From assembly GCA_033722075.1 (NCBI GenBank), contig JAWVZU010000001.1, positions 4,989-68,988 of the forward strand: 64,000 bases of DNA, read 5' to 3'. The DNA is from JAWVZU01 sp033722075 (GTDB lineage: Bacteria > Pseudomonadota > Gammaproteobacteria > Xanthomonadales > SZUA-38). The position numbers and the translations under genes were made by a program. Within the stretch, counting starts at the first letter, position 1. Every line of letters begins with the position of its first letter. The notes beneath the pieces were generated by a model. That model was not told where the DNA came from. It did not search any database and saw nothing but the letters and a program-made list of their open reading frames with translations. Of this stretch, positions 34,828-43,114 are shown in pieces.

Positions 34828-35190
34828 TTGAGCAAGAAAAGCGGACTGGTTCTCTATGGGCTGGAGAAATGCTCGACCTGCAGGAAGGCGCGTGCCTGGC
34901 TGGATGAGCATGGCATCGAGCATGAGTTCGTCGACTATCGCGACCACCCCCTGAATGGACGGCAGTTGCAGAGCTGGGCCGATTTGCTTGGCGGCTGGGC
35001 GAAACTGGTCAACCGGGCCTCCATGACCTGGCGCCGACTGCCCGACGATCTCAAGTCTCCGCAACGCGATCACGACTGGCTCGAGCTGGTTGCCAATCAT
35101 CCGGCGCTGGTCCGCAGACCCGTCGCCTGGGACGGAGAATCGGTGCAGGTCGGCTTCAATCCGAAACGCTATCGGGAAAGTTTCCTTTAA
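34828..35190 (+). CDS. ArsC/Spx/YffB-family reductase-like protein
   Basis: This 120-residue thioredoxin-fold protein has the family CSTCRKA motif near residue 16, EHEFVDYRDHPL and the closing VGFNPKRYRESF. It matches the Spx/MgsR/YffB branch of the ArsC family, which reduces substrates through glutathione or regulates transcription; arsenate reduction is not assured. The start is TTG shortly after the FG-GAP stop, with a GAGCGAGA ribosome-site-like stretch. Confidence 0.88.
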   Translation: MSKKSGLVLYGLEKCSTCRKARAWLDEHGIEHEFVDYRDHPLNGRQLQSWADLLGGWAKLVNRASMTWRRLPDDLKSPQRDHDWLELVANHPALVRRPVAWDGESVQVGFNPKRYRESFL

Positions 35191-35249
35191 ACCATCCGCC
35201 GGCGCCTCTCGTCCAATCTTCCGGACATTCATTTTTTGGGGGCATTCCC

Positions 35250-35915
35250 ATGCGCAAGACTGCAGTTGTCATTTCGGCTCTGGTCGGAGCCATCTTCACC
35301 GCATCCGCTTCGGCCGACGTGCGAGTCGAATACAGCACCGTCAACAAATCGATCACGGTCCAGGAAAACGAAACCGCTGGAGACCTGGATTCGGTCAACG
35401 GATCCATCCGCATCGGTGACTTCGCGACCGTCGGCAGCGTCGAGTCCGTAAACGGCAGCATTCGGGTCGGACAAGGGGTCCGCGCCGAGTCCATCGATTC
35501 CGTCAACGGCGGGATCAGCCTCGAAGGCGATGTCACGGTCGAGGGCACCATCGAGACGGTCAATGGGGGCATCGAAGCCGACCCGGGCGTTCGCATTGTC
35601 GGCGGGGTCAGCACGGTCAACGGTACGCTGGACCTGGACAACGCGCTGGTGGAAGGGGATATCACCACCTACAACGGCGCCATAATGCTGCGCAACGGAA
35701 CCTCCGTGGCTGGTGACATTCACGTCAAGAAGTCCCGCAGTTCCGGCTGGTCCCTGTTCGGCGGCAAGAAGAAGCCCGTGATCATCGAGATCGGGGACGA
35801 CAGCATCATCCAGGGCGACCTCTATTTCGAACGGCCCGTGGAACTGCGGGTTGGCCGCAATGCCCAATACGGTCGCATTCACGGCGACGAAGTGCAGATG
35901 CACGAACGCAAGTAG
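35250..35915 (+). CDS. Exported repeat protein with (S/T)VNG repeats, predicted beta helix
   Basis: This 221-residue protein has a signal peptide (VISALVGAIFTASASA) and then six to seven tandem repeats of about 18 residues built around DSVNGSIRIG, ESVNGSIRVG, DSVNGGISLEG, ETVNGGIEAD, STVNGTLDLD and TTYNGAIMLR. This period is typical of a right-handed beta helix, as in bactofilin-like or DUF4097-like folds. A basic KSRSSGW-GGKKK hinge separates a last strand region. A TTTTTTGGGGG stretch precedes the ATG. A double hairpin and terminator follow the gene. Function unknown. Confidence 0.8.
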   Translation: MRKTAVVISALVGAIFTASASADVRVEYSTVNKSITVQENETAGDLDSVNGSIRIGDFATVGSVESVNGSIRVGQGVRAESIDSVNGGISLEGDVTVEGTIETVNGGIEADPGVRIVGGVSTVNGTLDLDNALVEGDITTYNGAIMLRNGTSVAGDIHVKKSRSSGWSLFGGKKKPVIIEIGDDSIIQGDLYFERPVELRVGRNAQYGRIHGDEVQMHERK

Positions 35916-35929
35916 CGTATCGCCCTCTT

Positions 35930-35958
35930 GGTCCGGCCAATGCTTGCATGGCCGGACC
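35930..35958 (+). other. Perfect 10-bp hairpin downstream of the repeat-protein gene
   Basis: GGTCCGGCCA (35930-35939) and TGGCCGGACC (35949-35958) are exact reverse complements around a nine-base loop. It lacks a following T tract, so it may protect the 3' end or add to the terminator just downstream. Confidence 0.6.
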
Positions 35959-35975
35959 GGCCTCTGACAAGATAG

Positions 35976-36007
35976 CGCGCTGCTAAGGCAGCGCGTTTTC
36001 TGTTTCT
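35976..36007 (+). terminator. Intrinsic terminator after the repeat-protein gene
   Basis: An eight-base-pair stem CGCGCTGC / GCAGCGCG with loop TAAG spans 35976-35995, followed by TTTTCTGTTTCT. It ends the transcript from the repeat-protein gene before the next membrane protein. Confidence 0.8.
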
Positions 36008-36062
36008 ATGCCGACTCCATCCCATTGATTTTCGAATCCCTCACTATTGGGGGCCTTTGCCG

Positions 36063-36560
36063 ATGGCGAGCCTGAGAGCAGCAGCCGGACTTTGGGCGGT
36101 GGCCGGATTCAGCCTGTTGCTGATCGCCGCCATCGAGCGACTGCTGCCCCATGCGCTCGACGCGCTGTCCATGCCGTTGGGCCTGCATCATCTGGCCCTG
36201 CTGGCAGCCAATCTCCTGTTCATGCTCTACAGCGAGGGCTACCGCGGCTTCCAGCGCAGTTTCTCTCCGCGCTTCGCCGCGCGCGTCGCGGACCTGCGCC
36301 GCAACGGCGATCTCCTGCGCGGCGTGCTCGCCCCGTTCTATTGCATGGGATACTTCGGCGCCGGCCGTCGCCAGACCATCGTGACCTGGAGCCTGACGAC
36401 CCTGATCGTTCTGCTGGTCATCACTTTCCGTCTCATTCCGCAACCATGGCGCGGCGTCCTGGACGCCGGAGTGGTCGCCGGCCTGATCTACGGGCTGCTT
36501 GCGACCTGGTACTGGACCGCCCTGCTGTGGAATACCCGCGAGGAGCCCGTGGCATCATGA
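36063..36560 (+). CDS. Membrane protein, unknown function
   Basis: This 165-residue protein has about five hydrophobic helices (AAGLWAVAGFSLLLIAAIE, LHHLALLAANLLFMLYSEG, APFYCMGYFGAG, TLIVLLVITFRLIP, VVAGLIYGLLATWYWTALL) and a conserved-looking SEGYRGFQRSFSPRFAAR loop. A GGGGG ribosome site lies nine bases before the ATG at 36063; an in-frame TTG at 36057 is less likely. The stop overlaps the next start (ATGA). I do not recognise the family; its coupling to the peptidase suggests a joint envelope role. Confidence 0.75.
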   Translation: MASLRAAAGLWAVAGFSLLLIAAIERLLPHALDALSMPLGLHHLALLAANLLFMLYSEGYRGFQRSFSPRFAARVADLRRNGDLLRGVLAPFYCMGYFGAGRRQTIVTWSLTTLIVLLVITFRLIPQPWRGVLDAGVVAGLIYGLLATWYWTALLWNTREEPVAS

Positions 36561-38467
36561 ACCGAAACCTGATCGTCCCGCTGTGGATCTTCCTGCTCAT
36601 CGTCCTGACCGGCTGCCAGCCGGAATCACCCGAGGCCTCGCCGAACGAGATGGCAAAGCCTGCGCCTTCGACATCGCAACAGGAATCGCCTGCGAAAGCG
36701 GTCGCCGACCCCCACAGTTTCTCCAATGCAAACCAGATCGCCGTCCGCCACCTTGATCTCGAGCTCGACGTCGATTTCCAGGCGCGCGCCATCGATGGCG
36801 TGGTTCGGCTGAGCCTGGAGCGACTGGCCCCGGACGTGGACCGGCTGGTGCTGGACACCCGGCAATTGGACATCCGTGAAGTTGCCGGAGATGACGGCCA
36901 GCCGCTTGCATGGGAACTCGGCCCTAAAGACCCGGAGCTCGGCCAGGCCCTGGAAATCCCCCTCCGACCGGAAACCGACGAGGTCACGATTCGCTACCGA
37001 ACCGCGCCTGGCGCCACGGGACTGCAATGGCTGGAGCCGGTGCAGACTGCCGGGAAGGCGCATCCCTTTCTTTTCACCCAGGCGCAGGCCATTCACGCCC
37101 GCAGCTTCGTGCCCCTTCAGGACACACCTCAGGTGCGCTTCACCTACGACGCCCTGATCCGCACTCCCACCGAACTCCGAGCGGTCATGAGCGCCGCAAA
37201 CGATCCCGAAGCCGAGCTGGATGGCGCCTTCGAGTTCTCGATGCCACAGGCCATTCCCAGCTATCTCCTGGCCTTCGCTGTCGGCAACCTCGATTTCCAG
37301 GCAATGAGCGACCGGACCGGGGTCTACGCAGAGCCGACGCTACTCCGACCTGCTGCCGAGGAATTTGCCGACACGGAGGCCATGATGCAGGCCACCGAGG
37401 CGCGCTATGGACCTTATCTATGGGGCCGCTACGATCTGCTGATCCTGCCGCCGAGCTTCCCCTATGGCGGCATGGAGAACCCGCGGCTCTCCTTCATCAC
37501 CCCCACGGTCATTGCCGGAGACCGCAGCCTGGTCTCCCTGATCGCCCATGAACTGGCCCATTCCTGGTCCGGCAACCTGGTGACCAACGCGAACTGGAAC
37601 CACCTGTGGCTGAACGAAGGATTCACCACCTACCTCGAGGCCCGCATCATGGAACTGGTTTACGGTCCGGAGCGCCGGCGCATGGAAGACGTTCTCGGCT
37701 ACCAGGCGCTGCTGGAGGATCTCGAGCGCCTGCCCCCGGCCGACCAGCGACTGGTCCCGGACTACGGCGAGCGGAATCCCGACGATGCGTTCAGCTGGGT
37801 CCCCTATGAAAAAGGCCGCCTGTTCCTCGTGTTTCTCGAGGACCGCTTTGGGCGAGAACGCTTCGACGACTTTCTGCGAGGCTATTTCGAGCATTTCAAG
37901 TTCCGCAGCCTGACTACGGACACGTTCGTCCAGTACCTGAACCAGCACCTCCTGGCCTCCGATCCTGGTCGGGTGACTCTCGAGGAGGTGGAAACCTGGC
38001 TGTACGCGCCGGGCCTGCCGGACAATGCGGTTCTGCCCGAGTCCGACGCATTCGCCAGGGTGGACGACTGGCGCAGCCGCTGGGTGGACGGCGAGATCGA
38101 CGCATCGCAGCTGCCCGCAGAGACCTGGACGGTCCACGAGTGGCTGTATTTCCTGAACAACCTGCCGGACGCGCTTGCCAATGATCGGATGGCGGAACTC
38201 GACGCCGCCTACGGATTGACCAGAACGCGTAACAACGAGATTGCTCACAGCTGGTTGCGCCAGGCGATCGCCCATCGCTATGAACCGGCCCTGGAGCGCC
38301 TCCGTGATTACCTGGCGAGTATCGGCCGCCTCAAACTCATCCGTCCGCTCTACAGCGATCTCATGCAGTCCGATTGGGGCGCAGAGCTTGCGCGAACCGT
38401 GTATGCGGACGCACGCGCAGGGTATCATCCACAAGCTCAGGCCACGCTGGATGCCATTGTGCAGTGA
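36557..38467 (+). CDS. M1-family (leukotriene A4 hydrolase-like) aminopeptidase, lipoprotein
   Basis: This 636-residue zinc aminopeptidase has a lipoprotein signal (FLLIVLTGCQPE), so it is probably anchored in the envelope. The M1 substrate motif appears as GGMENP and the zinc site as HELAHSWSGNLV followed by NEGFTTYLEARI, all intact. The C-terminal helical region matches the LTA4-hydrolase subfamily. The ATG overlaps the upstream membrane-protein stop, and the gene's own stop overlaps the next GTG start, giving a three-gene coupled unit. Role: removing N-terminal residues from periplasmic peptides, perhaps for nutrition. Confidence 0.92.
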   Translation: MNRNLIVPLWIFLLIVLTGCQPESPEASPNEMAKPAPSTSQQESPAKAVADPHSFSNANQIAVRHLDLELDVDFQARAIDGVVRLSLERLAPDVDRLVLDTRQLDIREVAGDDGQPLAWELGPKDPELGQALEIPLRPETDEVTIRYRTAPGATGLQWLEPVQTAGKAHPFLFTQAQAIHARSFVPLQDTPQVRFTYDALIRTPTELRAVMSAANDPEAELDGAFEFSMPQAIPSYLLAFAVGNLDFQAMSDRTGVYAEPTLLRPAAEEFADTEAMMQATEARYGPYLWGRYDLLILPPSFPYGGMENPRLSFITPTVIAGDRSLVSLIAHELAHSWSGNLVTNANWNHLWLNEGFTTYLEARIMELVYGPERRRMEDVLGYQALLEDLERLPPADQRLVPDYGERNPDDAFSWVPYEKGRLFLVFLEDRFGRERFDDFLRGYFEHFKFRSLTTDTFVQYLNQHLLASDPGRVTLEEVETWLYAPGLPDNAVLPESDAFARVDDWRSRWVDGEIDASQLPAETWTVHEWLYFLNNLPDALANDRMAELDAAYGLTRTRNNEIAHSWLRQAIAHRYEPALERLRDYLASIGRLKLIRPLYSDLMQSDWGAELARTVYADARAGYHPQAQATLDAIVQ

Positions 38468-39651
38468 ACCCCGCGCTCAGACAGCGCTTTGACGCCGCCG
38501 ATCAGCTGCTCACCGAATGGGTGAAGGCCTGGTCCGGGGCGCCGTTCAAGTCCCCACGGCTGGAGTGGGAAGATGACTTGCCGGAAGTATCCCGGGCGCT
38601 GAGGGCCTTGAGCGAACCCGAACTGCGGGAATTGGAGGCCCATCCCGCCCGTGCCCGCCGCTTTCTGGCGCGCTATCTGCCAACCGTGGCGGACCGATCC
38701 GCCCGCCTGGAGCCCGATGTGCTGAAGACCGACGCAGTCGTTGAAGTGCCGGACGAAGGCATTCCGGGTCGGAAGCGCGAACAGATCCAGGCCTTCGTCG
38801 CCCGTATACCGTGGAAGGACCTGCCGATCCTCGAATGGTGCTCAGGCAAGGGACATCTCTCGCGGGCCCTGAGTCAGGCGACGGGCCAACCGGCACGCTG
38901 CATCGAACGGGACGAGCGGCTTGCCCACCTGGGAAGAACCATCGCCGAAGAGCACGAGCTACCGGTCGCCTTCGAGGTACTCGATGCCTTGAGCGAGGCG
39001 GCCGGCCAAGCACTGGAGCCCAATCAGCTGGCCTGCGCCCTGCACGCCTGCGGGGAGTTGCACGTCCGCCTCCTCCAGCTTGCCGCCGAAAAGGACGTGC
39101 GAGCCCTGGCCGTGTCGCCCTGTTGCTATCACCTGTTCCGCGGAGACCGCTACGCACCCCTCTCCGGGCCTGCGAAGGCCAGCGCCTTGGACCTGGACCG
39201 GGACCAGGTTCGTCTGGCATTGCAGGAGACGGTCACCGCGTCCCCGGGGGTGCAGGCCAAGCGCATGAAGCTGGCCCAGTGGCGGCTCGGTTTCGATCTC
39301 CTGCAACGCGAGATTCGTGGCGTGGATGAGTACCTCCCGGTGCCCTCCGTGTCGGATCGCATGCTTTCGGCGGGGTTCTCGGCCTTCGTCGGCTGGGCCT
39401 CGCGAAAAAAGGGACTGGAGGTTCCCGGCCAGATCGACCTCGACCATTACGAGGATGCCGGCTGGCAACGCCTCGGAGAGTCGCGCCGCCTCAGCGTCTT
39501 CCGCCACCTGTTCCGGCGACCGATGGAAATGTGGCTGGTCTATGACCGGGCGTTGTTCCTGGCGGAGAACGGCTATGCGGTCGAAGTCGGCGTGTTCTGC
39601 GATCGCAAGATCACCCCACGCAACATCCTCATCCGCGCTGCCGCGAGCTAA
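38464..39651 (+). CDS. SAM-dependent methyltransferase, unknown substrate
   Basis: This 395-residue protein has an N-terminal helical region of about 110 residues, a SAM motif I variant (ILEWCSGKGHLSRAL) near residue 125 and a downstream motif AVSPCCYH near residue 218. The CSGKGHL and PCCYH pair recalls the methyltransferase-32 group that includes tRNA-modifying TRM13-like enzymes, but no named bacterial substrate is certain. The GTG start at 38464 overlaps the peptidase stop. It meets ald with a four-base overlap at the 3' ends. Confidence 0.8.
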   Translation: MNPALRQRFDAADQLLTEWVKAWSGAPFKSPRLEWEDDLPEVSRALRALSEPELRELEAHPARARRFLARYLPTVADRSARLEPDVLKTDAVVEVPDEGIPGRKREQIQAFVARIPWKDLPILEWCSGKGHLSRALSQATGQPARCIERDERLAHLGRTIAEEHELPVAFEVLDALSEAAGQALEPNQLACALHACGELHVRLLQLAAEKDVRALAVSPCCYHLFRGDRYAPLSGPAKASALDLDRDQVRLALQETVTASPGVQAKRMKLAQWRLGFDLLQREIRGVDEYLPVPSVSDRMLSAGFSAFVGWASRKKGLEVPGQIDLDHYEDAGWQRLGESRRLSVFRHLFRRPMEMWLVYDRALFLAENGYAVEVGVFCDRKITPRNILIRAAAS

Positions 39652-40769
39652 TCTTCCTTCAGTGCCTCTTCCGCAGGCACGTAATCGTAGTCGAGGTCGT
39701 GCGCGACTTCCTTGCAGGTGACCTTGCCCCGGTAGACGTTCAGCCCGTCGCGCAGGTGCGGATCATCCAGCAGGGCCTGCTTGCCACCCTTGCCGGCCAG
39801 CGCCATCACGAACGGCTGGGTGACGTTGTTCAGCGCAAAAGTGGAAGTATGCGGCACGGCGCCCGGCATGTTGGCCACGCAGTAATGCACAACGTCGTCG
39901 ACCAGGTAGGTCGGCTCCGCGTGAGTGGTTGGCCGGGATGTCTCGAAACATCCGCCCTGGTCGATCGCAACGTCGACTGCTACCGAGCCCGGCCGCATCT
40001 GGCGGATATGTTCCCGGGTCACGAGCTTGGGTGCCGCGGCTCCCGGAATCAGCACGCCGCCGACCACCAGGTCAGCGCCGATCACGTGTTTCTCGATGTT
40101 GTGAACGTTGCTGAACACGGTCTGCACGAGGCTGTTGAAATGGGCGTCGAATTGCCGCAAAACGTCGAGCGACCGGTCCAGGACCACGACCTGCGCCCCG
40201 AGGCCCACCGCCATCTGGGCGGCGTTGAAACCGACGTGACCGCCCCCGATGATGACCACCTTGGCCGGTGAGACGCCCGGCACTCCGCCGAGCAGCACGC
40301 CACGCCCGCCTCGCGCTCGCTCCAGACAATGGGCGCCGGCCTGAATGGACAATCGACCGGCAACCTCCGACATGGGTGCGAGCAGCGGCAGGCGTCCGCG
40401 CGAATCGGTCACTGTCTCGTAGGCAATGCACATGGCGCCACTGTCGACGAGATCCCGGGTCTGCTCGGGATCCGGCGCCAGGTGGAGATAGGTAAACAGC
40501 ACGTGCTCGGGCTTCAGCATCGCCCGCTCGACGGCCTGCGGCTCCTTGACCTTGACGATCATCTCAGCCTGGTCGAATACGGCCTCGGCCTCCGACACGA
40601 TGGTGCCGCCCGCCGCCTCGTAGGCCTCGTCTTCCAGTCCGATGCCGGCCCCCGCCGAGGTCTCGACCAACACCGTGTGTCCCCGTTCGGTCAATTCACG
40701 AACCGATGCCGGCACCAGGCCAACCCGGTACTCGTGGTTCTTGATTTCTTTTGGAACCCCGACGCGCAT
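39648..40769 (-). CDS. ald: Alanine dehydrogenase
   Basis: This 373-residue enzyme reversibly deaminates L-alanine to pyruvate and ammonia with NAD. It begins with RVGVPKEIKNHEYRVGLVP, the pyruvate-binding end of the AlaDH/PNT family, and has the NAD-binding VVIIGGGHVGFNAAQMAVGLGAQ region (positions about 165-187). Length matches alanine dehydrogenase rather than transhydrogenase. GGAGGAC lies five bases before the ATG. A -10-like TAAAAT is enclosed by an inverted repeat just upstream, which may be its operator. Confidence 0.96.
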   Translation of the reverse strand: MRVGVPKEIKNHEYRVGLVPASVRELTERGHTVLVETSAGAGIGLEDEAYEAAGGTIVSEAEAVFDQAEMIVKVKEPQAVERAMLKPEHVLFTYLHLAPDPEQTRDLVDSGAMCIAYETVTDSRGRLPLLAPMSEVAGRLSIQAGAHCLERARGGRGVLLGGVPGVSPAKVVIIGGGHVGFNAAQMAVGLGAQVVVLDRSLDVLRQFDAHFNSLVQTVFSNVHNIEKHVIGADLVVGGVLIPGAAAPKLVTREHIRQMRPGSVAVDVAIDQGGCFETSRPTTHAEPTYLVDDVVHYCVANMPGAVPHTSTFALNNVTQPFVMALAGKGGKQALLDDPHLRDGLNVYRGKVTCKEVAHDLDYDYVPAEEALKED

Positions 40770-40787
40770 GTCCAGTCCTCCAACCGC

Positions 40788-40821
40788 TGTCTGACCGGCA
40801 TTTTAACCCGATCGGCAGACA
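40788..40821 (-). promoter_or_regulatory. ald promoter region with inverted repeat flanking the -10 box
   Basis: TGTCTGACCG (40788-40797) and CGGCAGACA (40813-40821) are complementary apart from one bulged base. They flank TAAAAT on the minus strand (40805-40800), a plausible -10 element for ald. The arrangement suits repressor or activator binding; which regulator is unknown. Confidence 0.35.
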
Positions 40822-40873
40822 AACCTCGCCCCCTTGGATCAAGAGATTTGCGTCGGAACGGGGCGACTCAGGC

Positions 40874-41194
40874 CTAACGCCAGAGACGGTCGAAAGACCG
40901 GATCAACTCGACCAGCCGGTCGCCGGGCAGATCATGCTCCTCACAGAACCACTCGGCCATCGGCGAGATATCGCTCTTCCCGGGCAGATCACGACCCGCA
41001 TCGAGCACCGCGTGGGTGCGCGGAAGAAAGACCCACTGCAACCACTGGTTGAACTGCAAGCGGTCGAAGCCGAAGGGAACGTCGCTGTCCAGCGCATCGC
41101 CCGCCGGCGGCTGGGACTCCCACAGGCCGAGTCCTCGCAACTCTCCGCGAATCTCGAACAGCAGGGCACGGGCAACCTCGTGCCGATCGCTCAT
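40874..41194 (-). CDS. yqcC: YqcC-family (DUF446) protein
   Basis: This 106-residue helical protein matches YqcC, a small conserved gammaproteobacterial protein of unknown function that in E. coli neighbours the pseudouridine synthase gene truC. Signature segments are VPFGFDRLQFNQWLQWVFLP and MAEWFCEEHDL. The ATG at 41194 overlaps the ogt stop as ATGA. It is the last gene of a four-gene coupled operon. Confidence 0.9.
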   Translation of the reverse strand: MSDRHEVARALLFEIRGELRGLGLWESQPPAGDALDSDVPFGFDRLQFNQWLQWVFLPRTHAVLDAGRDLPGKSDISPMAEWFCEEHDLPGDRLVELIRSFDRLWR

Positions 41195-41670
41195 GCACCC
41201 GCCTCCTCCGACCGGCGGACGTTGTCCTGCTCCAGGTCGAGGAGAAAGCGCTTTGTCTCTGCACCGCCCACATAGCCTCCCAGCTGACCGTCGGCACGCA
41301 CGACTCGGTGGCATGGAACCACGATCGGCAGCGGATTCTTGCCCAGTGCGCCGCCGACGGCCCGATAGCCGCGCCGGCGACCGGCCGCCGTGGCCAGTTC
41401 CGCATAACTGCAGGTCCGGCCATAGGGCACACGATCCAGTGCGGCCCAGACAGCGCGCTGGAAATTGCTGCCCTCGGGACGCAGGGCCAGAAGAAAACTC
41501 TGCCGCCGGCCCAGGAAATACTCGGCCAGCTGGCGGATTGCCTCATCCAGCACCGCGGCATAGCCCCCGGGCTGTTCGGTCTGACCAAACGCAATCTCGA
41601 GGAGGTGACCGCGATCGGCGATCAGGGTCAGTGGTCCCACCGGCGACTGAACGACCTTCACGGCTCTCAT
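41191..41670 (-). CDS. ogt: Methylated-DNA-protein-cysteine methyltransferase
   Basis: This 159-residue suicide repair protein removes alkyl groups from O6-guanine or O4-thymine. The acceptor motif VPCHRVV and the DNA-binding helix (NFQRAVWAALDRVPYGRTCS region) are intact, as is GAVGGALGKNP-like spacing (YRAVGGALGKNP). The short N-terminal domain lacks the Ada metal site, so it is Ogt-like. The ATG overlaps the preceding hydrolase stop and the stop overlaps yqcC, both by four bases. Confidence 0.95.
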   Translation of the reverse strand: MRAVKVVQSPVGPLTLIADRGHLLEIAFGQTEQPGGYAAVLDEAIRQLAEYFLGRRQSFLLALRPEGSNFQRAVWAALDRVPYGRTCSYAELATAAGRRRGYRAVGGALGKNPLPIVVPCHRVVRADGQLGGYVGGAETKRFLLDLEQDNVRRSEEAGA

Positions 41671-42194
41671 GGGCGCTGCGATTCCTCGAGCCGGTCCAGA
41701 AAGGCCTCGAACAGGCGTTCCAGATCGACCGTATCCGTCAGCCGGTGACCCGCATCGAGGATGTGCAGCGTGGCCCGGTGTTCGCGGGCAAACCGGATCA
41801 CCTGATCCGGCGGCACGACGTCGTCGCGCCAGCCGTGCACGATATGAATCAGCCCGGTCTTGACCTGGTGGTCGAGGTCGTCGTAGCCCGGCCAGTAGAC
41901 TGCCGGGGCCATCAGGAACAGCCCGTCGACCGCATGTTCCCTGGCGACGAATACGGAGACCACGCCGCCCATGCTCGATCCCACCAGGACAACGGATTCG
42001 GTGCAGTCGGCGATCACCGAAGACAGCGTCCTGATGCGTTCGGCGGCATCCATACCGGAGTAATCGGGAGCTTTCGTCATCCAGCCCCGCTCGGCGGCCA
42101 TGGGGCGCAGCAGTTCGATCTTTCGCGATCGTGGACTGCTGTCCTTTCCATGCGAAAACACCATCAGGCCCTGGCGTGGCGTTCCCCCGGTCAT
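41667..42194 (-). CDS. Small alpha/beta-fold hydrolase
   Basis: This 175-residue protein has the nucleophile elbow GSSMGG near residue 74, an early FSHGKDSSP oxyanion-type loop, an acidic strand near HGWRDDVVPPDQ and a late DAGHRL holding the catalytic His. It is a compact, lidless hydrolase of the type seen in YcfP/UPF0227-like or serine esterase families. The substrate is unknown. The ATG at 42194 overlaps the trhO stop, and its stop overlaps ogt. Confidence 0.85.
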   Translation of the reverse strand: MTGGTPRQGLMVFSHGKDSSPRSRKIELLRPMAAERGWMTKAPDYSGMDAAERIRTLSSVIADCTESVVLVGSSMGGVVSVFVAREHAVDGLFLMAPAVYWPGYDDLDHQVKTGLIHIVHGWRDDVVPPDQVIRFAREHRATLHILDAGHRLTDTVDLERLFEAFLDRLEESQRP

Positions 42195-43114
42195 TCCATG
42201 CCCTCCCTGGCCCGAACGGCCGCGAGTTCCTTCTGGCGGTGGCGCTCCATGAGCGCGGCGCGGCGCTCCTCGTCGACGCTCCCATGGCAATGGACGCAGC
42301 ACACGTGGGGAATGAATTCCGGCAGGTCCCGCTCACCTGGACCGATGGGCATCCTGCAGTTGGGACAAACCTCGTGATCGCCGGCGCGCAGATCGTGATC
42401 AACCGTCACCCGGTCGTCGAAGACGAAGCACTCCCCGGACCAGAGACTCTCACTCGCATCAACCTCCTCGAGATAGGAGAGGATGCCACCGTCAAGCTGA
42501 TAGACCGCCTCGAAACCGCGATCCAGGAGATAGGAAGACGCCTTTTCACAGCGGATGCCCCCGGTGCAGAACATGGCGATGCGACGATCCCGCTCGGGAT
42601 CCAGGTGTTCGCTCACGAACTGCGGAAAATCGCGGAACGACTCGGTCGCCGGGTTCAACGCGCCTTCGAAGGTTCCGAGATACACCTCGTAGTTGTTTCG
42701 GGTGTCGATGACCGTTACCCCGGGATCCGCGATCAGCTCGTTCCACTGGCCCGGCGGAACGTGCGTTCCGGTGCGTCGATCGGGCCGCACGTCCGGCACG
42801 CCCATGCTGACGATCTCGTCCTTGAGGCGCACCTTCATGCGGCCGAAGGGATGCTCCGGATGGCGCGATTCCTTCCAGGTCAGATCGCGCATCGGAGGGT
42901 GTTCCCGAAGCCAGGCGAACATCCTGTCCAGACCGGACCGGTTTCCCGAAACGGTGCCGTTGATGCCCTCCGCGGCGAGAAGAATCGTGCCGCGCAGGCC
43001 TTCGGCCCGGCACAGCGCTGCCAGCGGATCACGCAACGATTTATACTCCGGCAGTGCGACAAACCGATAGAATGCCGCGACGACCAGTTGCTCTTGTTCA
43101 GGCTTTCCATGCAT
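42191..43114 (-). CDS. trhO: tRNA uridine(34) hydroxylase TrhO (YceA family)
   Basis: This 307-residue rhodanese-domain protein is needed in E. coli and B. subtilis for oxygen-dependent 5-hydroxyuridine at tRNA position 34. The N-terminal acylphosphatase-like part (TILLAAEGINGTVSG) precedes a rhodanese domain with active-site CTGGIRCEKA near residue 185. The C-terminus carries cysteine pairs (CPNCRMP, CCVHCHG) that may bind zinc. It heads the trhO-hydrolase-ogt-yqcC operon. Its ATG abuts the divergent WF-protein ATG with no intervening base, so promoters must lie inside coding sequence. Confidence 0.92.
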   Translation of the reverse strand: MHGKPEQEQLVVAAFYRFVALPEYKSLRDPLAALCRAEGLRGTILLAAEGINGTVSGNRSGLDRMFAWLREHPPMRDLTWKESRHPEHPFGRMKVRLKDEIVSMGVPDVRPDRRTGTHVPPGQWNELIADPGVTVIDTRNNYEVYLGTFEGALNPATESFRDFPQFVSEHLDPERDRRIAMFCTGGIRCEKASSYLLDRGFEAVYQLDGGILSYLEEVDASESLWSGECFVFDDRVTVDHDLRAGDHEVCPNCRMPIGPGERDLPEFIPHVCCVHCHGSVDEERRAALMERHRQKELAAVRAREGME

